Made by a program: the position numbers and the translations under genes
Assembly: GCA_037042915.1 (NCBI GenBank)
Contig: CM073203.1
Coordinates: 2,356,001 to 2,420,000, forward strand
From: Auricularia sp. M13
Lineage: Eukaryota; Basidiomycota; Agaricomycetes; Auriculariales; Auriculariaceae
Direction of reading: 5' to 3'
Length of the DNA: 64,000 nucleotides
Notes under the pieces: model-generated
The model's input: only the letters and a program-made list of their open reading frames with translations
Database searches by the model: none
What the model was told of the DNA's origin: nothing
Shown: piece after piece, positions 58,856 to 64,000 of the stretch
How the letters are laid out: every line of letters starts with the position of its first letter
Position numbering within the stretch: position 1 is the stretch's first letter

Positions 58856-59248
58856 CCTGTAGTAGGCTGTACACTACGCAACGCATAGTCAAGATTCGCT
58901 CTTCACATTCAATCGTACACAAACCTACGCTGAACAACTTCATGGCCGATATTCCAACTCGCAGATCATTTGCCGTCGAACAGTGCGACCTGCTCTTCTA
59001 GCCAACTCCATAGCTTTCCAATCCCTGGACATTCTAAGCAGCCCTTCCCGCCAGTCTTTGACTCAATTGGCGGGATCCCTGTCATCACATGGCACTGGCA
59101 GGATGTCTAGTGGCGGGAACATCTTCGGCCAGCAGGAAGCTCTCAGGAAATTTGTGCGTTTGTGCGGCATTCGCTCGACTTTTTCGCTCGTTGTGCGGCA
59201 TTCGCTCGACTTTCGTAGACCGTTCTATCACGACAGGACCCGCGAGCA
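58856..59248. other. convergent intergenic region with a short tandem repeat
   Basis: No gene supported. A 33-bp unit containing TGTGCGGCATTCGCTCGACTT is repeated in tandem at about 59160-59213. Confidence 0.5.
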
Positions 59249-61003
59249 TTAGACAATGTGCGCTTCGCCTCCATCCAACCTGATTCTGTTCAATCCATCC
59301 GCATCTCCCCACGGGCACTCGCCCTCCCAATGCCCAATCCACACAACAGCCTGGCGCTCGCCAAGCTCGTCGCGCAGGAAGCGCGTGGCGCGCTCGACCT
59401 GCGCCTTCGTCATGCCCATGAACGCCTCGTCCAGAATAACGAGCTCGGGCCGCGCGACGAGCGCGCGCGCAAGCAGCACGGTCGCGTGCTCGCCCGGCGC
59501 GAGCTCCGTCACAGGCTTCTCCGCTGCGATCCCCAGAGTGCCCGTGACGTCACGCACGCGCGCGGCCTCGCTGGCGGAGCGCGCGCGCCAGGCGAAGTGG
59601 CCGTCAAAGCCCGTGCCGACGAGGTCCGCGGCCGTCATTGTTGCGCGGCGCGGCACGGCGGCGGCGATCTCAGGCGAGGTGTGCCCGATGCGCTGCGCGA
59701 GGACGGGTGTGGGCATGCGCGGGCGCGGCAGGCCGAAGAGGTGAAGGTGCTTTTGCGTGTATGACTGAGGGTGCGCGCCCGTCAGCAGGGACGTGAGCGT
59801 TGTCTTGCCTGAGCCTGGGAGAGGAACGATCAGTTGGACAGGACGCGAGAGCAATGTGAAGGGGCGGTATACCATTGTATCCCTGGAGATGCCACTTCTC
59901 GCCAGCGCGGATGGTCCAGTTGATGTCGCGTAGGACCTGCGAATGCGAATCGTCAGTAGAGGAGGTTTGTGCAGGTTGAGAAAGACTTACGTGCCGCTCG
60001 TGATATGCTACGTTCACATTCTTCAGTTCAGCGAGGACGTCCCCTCGGTCGTCGACATGCCGACGACGGGCCTGATGCTGGAAGCCGACTTTGACGACTG
60101 CATTACGGCTGGCGTGAAGCTCGACGCGGAAATCGATTCGGCGCGCCCCTCAGATACTCTGAGTACGTGGGTAATCCAGTCCGGCAGCGGGTCCTGGGCC
60201 CGCAGTGCCATGATGACTCGTGGGGCCATTTCCTGGTGCAAAGAACGCAAGAGCGCAGACAGCACCGGTCGCGCATGCGGGTCCAATCCAGCTGCCCGAC
60301 GTCAGTATTGGCAGTTGACAATGAGCACGCTACTGACTTAACGGTTCGTCCAGGACAAGGAGTTTCGGCGCTGGGGTACGCAACAACGCCTGCATGACAC
60401 GCGCTCGCCGAGTCTGGCCGTTGGATAAGGCGATCAAGGGCAGGTCGAGTAAGTCGTGCACTTCCAACCGCGTTGCCAGAGCGTCGATTTGTTCATTTTC
60501 GCACCAGCATCTTGCAATACATGGCGAAACGTGCGCGCATCCTCGCCACGCGCGGCGCCATAACGTGCAGAGTAATCGTAAAAGGATGAGCCCCAGGATT
60601 TTGGTCGCGTGCTGAAGGCCACTGCATGGACAGCCTCTCTTGAGTCCTCTCCGCGTAGGAACGGCAATGGATCAACTCCTGCAGGCGATAAGCGAAGATG
60701 GCCTAAGAGTAACTGCGTTCACGTCAGAGCATTGCATTTTCAGATGAAGCAAATAGTCAGAGATCCAGGTGTACATACTTGTATAATGGCTGATTTGCCG
60801 CTCAAGACGCCTTCTGGATTTGCAGCAGTGTTTTCAACAACGGCCCACGCCTCGCCGTCGTTGACAGTCCAGTCCAGGTCGGCTATGATAGGTGTGGCTC
60901 GATGCGAGGCTCCAGGACCGAAGACAGATGAGTGCGATATCCGAACGACTGGAAGAGACGGCTTTGCAGCTGTAGACAGCAGGGCACGGGATAGGCGTAG
61001 CAT
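59249..61003 (-). CDS. double ABC ATPase (ModF/YDR061W-like)
   Basis: A multi-exon gene from the ATG at 61003 to the stop at 59249 with two ABC ATPase domains and no membrane segments. Domain 1: SGKSAIIQ (Walker A, degenerate), FYDYSARYGAARGED, LIALSNGQTRRARVMQAL (signature) and KLLVLDEPLTGLDPHARPV (Walker B and D-loop). Domain 2: VLRDINWTIRAGEKWHLQGY then NGSGKTTLTSLLTG (Walker A across an intron), LAPGEHATVLLARALVARPE and LVILDEAFMGM. The order and the FYDYSARYGA motif match the ModF-like soluble ABC proteins of fungi, including yeast YDR061W. Their role is unknown. The N-terminus (LSRALLSTAAKPSLPVVRIS) is basic and could be a mitochondrial targeting peptide. Confidence 0.8.
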
Positions 61004-61338
61004 TTTTCAACTTGGTTGAGCGAAAAACGCGCTCCAAGTCATCGGCAGGGTTTAGACGCCCGCTGGTGCCGTTGGTGCACAAGGACAACACGCATTCAAC
61101 TCCGCAACTCATTTCCTTGCCTCCGTCCTACAGGTGCACGTGCTCTTGCTTGAAACCAATCAAATTACCCTCATCCTGATTCCTGAGCGCAGGAATTTGA
61201 GGCGTCAAGCTGGATTTATTACCCACCTTGACGACTACACCCTCAACAAATGCAAAGTAAGAGACAGTAAACGATGGTAGGAAATAAAGGCGAAAACTAC
61301 TATACATGATCTTGTACTGGACCAATGTTTATAATTCG

Positions 61339-62764
61339 TCACGTTCGGGCTCGAGAAGAGTCGTCATCATATTGAGGTGCTGGCGTGGAGTTTTCCGCGA
61401 GCATGCGCTCAATCACATCCACGACGGCAGTGCCCTGCAGGCCGCGGTTGATCATTGTCTGCACAAGATCGAGCTGCACGGGTGTAAGACCCGCAGGGAA
61501 CGCCATCGGAGGCGCCGAGCCCTGCGGCGAGACCTCGTCGCGGTAGTTGTAGGACGCCGACTCGCTCGCGATCTCCGTCTCTGGCGAGGCTGGCCCACGG
61601 AACGACGGTGGCGGCGGCGGGTCGCCTTTGCGCCGCGGGAACGACGCGCGCGCCGTGTCGAGCACAAGCGGCCGTGGTGCCAGCGTATCTGGAATCGATG
61701 CGGGGACTTCTTGGTCAGGACTGCCGTCGTCGCGGTACAGGTGAGGCTGCGCTTGGGCGCCGCTCTGCAGCGAGTCGCTGTGCTTGTGCGTGCTCGACGT
61801 GCGCATGGGACCGGACAGACCTGATGTCGAAGACATTGCCGAGACGCCATACGCCTGCACGTGGTCGCGCTCCTGCCGCCGCCGCTGCCACAAGAAGCAG
61901 CCAATGATCCCTACCACCAGCAGTCCGCCGAGAAGCCCCCCGACGATGGCACCAATGAGCCCGCCCGAAGAGGGAGCGCCACCGCCACCGCTCTTTCCGT
62001 TATTACTATTATCGTTCGGCGAGGTTACTTCTATGGGAGACGTCGGATCGGAAGAAGGGGATGAGGAGGACAAGGAAGGGGAAGACGTCCCTGACGCATT
62101 AGGTCCTGTTGTATCTGGCGATGGTGTCTGTTCGTCTGGCACAGTTGAATGAGCGGGAGGGGTTTCGGTGCTGCTGGGTGGGTTAGGGGTCCGCGTACTC
62201 GGCGGGTCCTGAGGGCTAGGCGTTGGCTTTGGCGTGCTGAGGTGGTTCCGTCAACGATTAGGCGGCGTTGCCACAGCGAAAGCAGAGCCGCGTACTTTGA
62301 ACTCGGAGGCGGCGGTACTGTAGTGTCCGGATTGTCCACCTGGGTGCGTTTGAGCTCTCGAAGTTCGTGGCGATTACATTGCAAATGGAACATACCAGAG
62401 CCGCACATCTGGTGTTCCATGCGTCGATGGCGCCCGCCGCACCACCGCCTCCCCCGCAGATCTTGTTAATGCAGTTGGGGACCGCGGTTTTCATCGACGC
62501 CGTCGTACACATGCATTTCAGAGAGTTGATGTCGCATCCAGCTGTGGGAGGCGTCAGTCAAAAAGGCCACTCATGCTGGTCGTCGGAGCATACGCGTCGC
62601 GTTAACCGTGATGCAGCGCCTGGTGCAGTCTGTAAAGGGCAAAGGCTGGTGAGTGGAGGCGTCCCTGGACCTGAGAATCCGCTAAACGACGCACCAGGCA
62701 ACGACTGCGCGGCTGCACGACCCGCGAGCAGGAGAGCGACGGGAACCAAGGCGAGACCGAGCAT
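61339..62764 (-). CDS. CFEM-domain single-pass membrane protein
   Basis: Starting at the ATG at 62764, the signal peptide (LGLALVPVALLLAGRAAAQS) is followed by a cysteine domain reassembled across short introns: DCTRRCITVNATPGCD, INSLKCMCTTAS and VPNCINKICGG, then NTRC. The GC..., KCMC..., C...C spacing matches CFEM, a fungal eight-cysteine domain of surface proteins, some of which bind haem or act at host interfaces. A Ser/Thr/Pro-rich region leads to one membrane segment (LIGAIVGGLLGGLLVVGIIG), then WQRRRQERD and a long cytoplasmic tail ending DDDSSRART. This mix of CFEM ectodomain and intracellular tail resembles fungal CFEM receptor-like proteins, but the tail carries no recognised domain. 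Confidence 0.75.
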
Positions 62765-63410
62765 CCCCCACCGCACCCAGGCTGGCTAAGATGAAAGAAA
62801 GAGGAAGAGGGCGGCGAATCAAGAAACCCAAGCACGCATGCCGTGTACAGTATGGGCGCCCACAGCCTGATCTCCACCCTACGCCCGACGGATATGCGCC
62901 CGCGCGCAAGGCACCAGAACACGTCAAAGGATCCACATGTGATGACAGCTGCCACTCGTCGGTGTCACAGCGCGCGTCTCCGGTCCGGGATACCATAGTT
63001 AGTGAGCAGCTCACCGAGCTGAGGTGTGCTGTTGAAGATAGGCTCAGTCATTCGGCAGTCTGCAGTATCCTCTGGTCTGAGCTTCTGAGCAACGTCAACG
63101 GGAAGGATGAGCGGAAGAAGCCGCTGCAACTAAGAGCACAGCACGGATCGACCAGGGAACAGCAAGCCTCGTTGCATACTGCACAGCTTTTAACGAGATC
63201 TGCTCGCAGTTCGCCAATGCAAGCAGGGATCCCTCAACTACTTCCTTCTTGCTTGGAATCGCCACTTCCGCGCACTCCGCATCGCCCAGAAGCTCTAGTC
63301 AATCAGCGATCACGCACAGGAAGGATTGGTAGCAAAGTGTATAAGTTAAAATAACAAGAGGCTCAGATGGGTATCAGAGCGGGAGAAAAACAGATTATTC
63401 TTTCTTCGTT
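62765..63410. other. divergent intergenic region, nothing recognised
   Basis: An open frame of 187 codons on the plus strand (62791-63354) has arginine-rich, composition-driven sequence without family signal. I treat it as non-coding. Confidence 0.4.
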
Positions 63411-64000
63411 TTATGCACCCTTGACAGCGGAGACCCAGTCCTTGCCGGCGTGGTTCCACTGCCAGGTCATGGCGCCGCCGGTGAAGCCGTTCTTGCCAAC
63501 GTACTGCTTCAGGCACTCGCCGAGCGGGCCCGGGTCCATGAAGCCGTTGCTGGCGTCGGCCGTCGTCGCGGGCTTGCCGACCACGATCTTCGACCCATCG
63601 ACGCCGTTCGCGATCATCTCCATGACGGAGGTGCCTGGCCAGGCGTCGGCGGACTTCTCCATGAGGCCGGCACAGTCGGTGCTTCAGTCGCAGTCAGCAC
63701 CTTGCGGGGGAGTCTGGGACAAATGGATCACTTACTAGACGCCCTCGCCCTGGTTGTAGAACTGCATGTTGTACCAGTCGATGAGGTCGCCGACCGCCTG
63801 GTGTACCTTGAGGTAGCCTCCACCCTTCCACTTCTCGCCCGGCTGGAACCACGGTGCCAGCGGTGCGTGCTGCAAACATGGGTCAGACGCCGAGAATCGG
63901 TGCAGAAGACGAGGACCGACCGTGATGATGTACGGCGACGGCAGAGCGTCACGAAGCGCCTTCGTGAACGAGATCAGCCAGTCCTCAGCACCCGAGCCGT
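63411..64000 (-). CDS. GH18 chitinase-like protein, 3' part (cut by window edge)
   Basis: Minus-strand exons end at the stop at 63411. Reading towards the C-terminus they contain SPYIITVGPRPRLLHRFSAS-type intron sequence, then HAPLAPWFQPGEKWKGGGYL, DLIDWYNMQFYNQGEGV, CAGLMEKSADAWPGTSVMEM, KIVVGKPATTADASNGFMDP and GFTGGAMTWQWNHAGKDWVS. DWYNMQFYNQ and GGAMTWQW are typical of GH18 endochitinases. The N-terminal part, including the DxxDxDxE catalytic motif, lies beyond 64000, so activity cannot be judged. GH18 cleaves chitin of fungal walls, which would fit with the GH71 enzyme in the same window. Confidence 0.75.

Noticed and set aside
62791-63354. 187-codon plus-strand frame between CFEM and GH18 genes
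   Set aside because: Composition-driven, no family, no promoter, lies in the divergent promoter region.

Overview
The window reads as nuclear DNA of a filamentous basidiomycete, most likely a wood- or litter-decaying agaricomycete. The reasons are GC-rich genes with many short introns (about 45-100 bp, GT-AG with a few GC-AG), compact intergenic spaces, and families typical of that class: GH71 alpha-1,3-glucanase, GH18, CFEM and DUF6533-type membrane proteins, small secreted protein arrays and expanded C2H2 and kinase-like families. The class assignment is an inference from gene content. No rRNA or tRNA gene was found.

Layout. 0-7.6 kb: a coiled-coil protein (minus), an LRR-like protein, an unrecognised minus-strand ORF set, a C2H2 zinc-finger protein and a split thioredoxin-like relic. 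7.8-13.6 kb: a minus-strand block of three GH71 domains. They can be joined in frame by GT-AG introns through two proline-rich linkers, so I annotate one giant secreted enzyme with a single signal peptide and promoter. 14.7-22.2 kb: housekeeping genes, namely HRD3/SEL1L (ER-associated degradation), a small membrane protein and GPI13/PIG-O (GPI anchor synthesis). 24.9-25.8 kb: a DUF6533-like membrane protein. 26.1-30.8 kb: three tandem paralogues of a six-cysteine secreted protein with NGT-rich repeats and a shared promoter block. 32.0-35.5 kb: two paralogous secreted Leu/Ile/Val-rich proteins. 35.7-37.1 kb: D-amino-acid oxidase. 38.0-43.4 kb: an SR-protein kinase, a GST copy and a truncated duplicate of the kinase. 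43.8-56 kb: a sparse accessory stretch with a divergent kinase-like gene, two candidate MITE-like elements, two PD-(D/E)XK-like genes, the proteasome chaperone PSMG3, a DUF167 protein and a pair of conserved repeat units that could be snoRNA genes. 56.2-64 kb: a second GST copy (intact), leucine carboxyl methyltransferase (PPM1/LCMT1), a ModF/YDR061W-like double ABC ATPase, a CFEM membrane protein and the 3' part of a GH18 chitinase.

Functionally, the window mixes wall-remodelling and secreted proteins (GH71, GH18, CFEM, secreted arrays) with core genes for protein quality control (HRD3, PSMG3), GPI anchoring, mRNA-splicing kinase signalling and PP2A methylation. The strongest unusual items are the triple-GH71 fusion, the secreted-protein arrays, the SRPK/GST segmental duplications, and a recurring pattern of missing C bases in C runs of otherwise conserved genes, which may be assembly error rather than biology.
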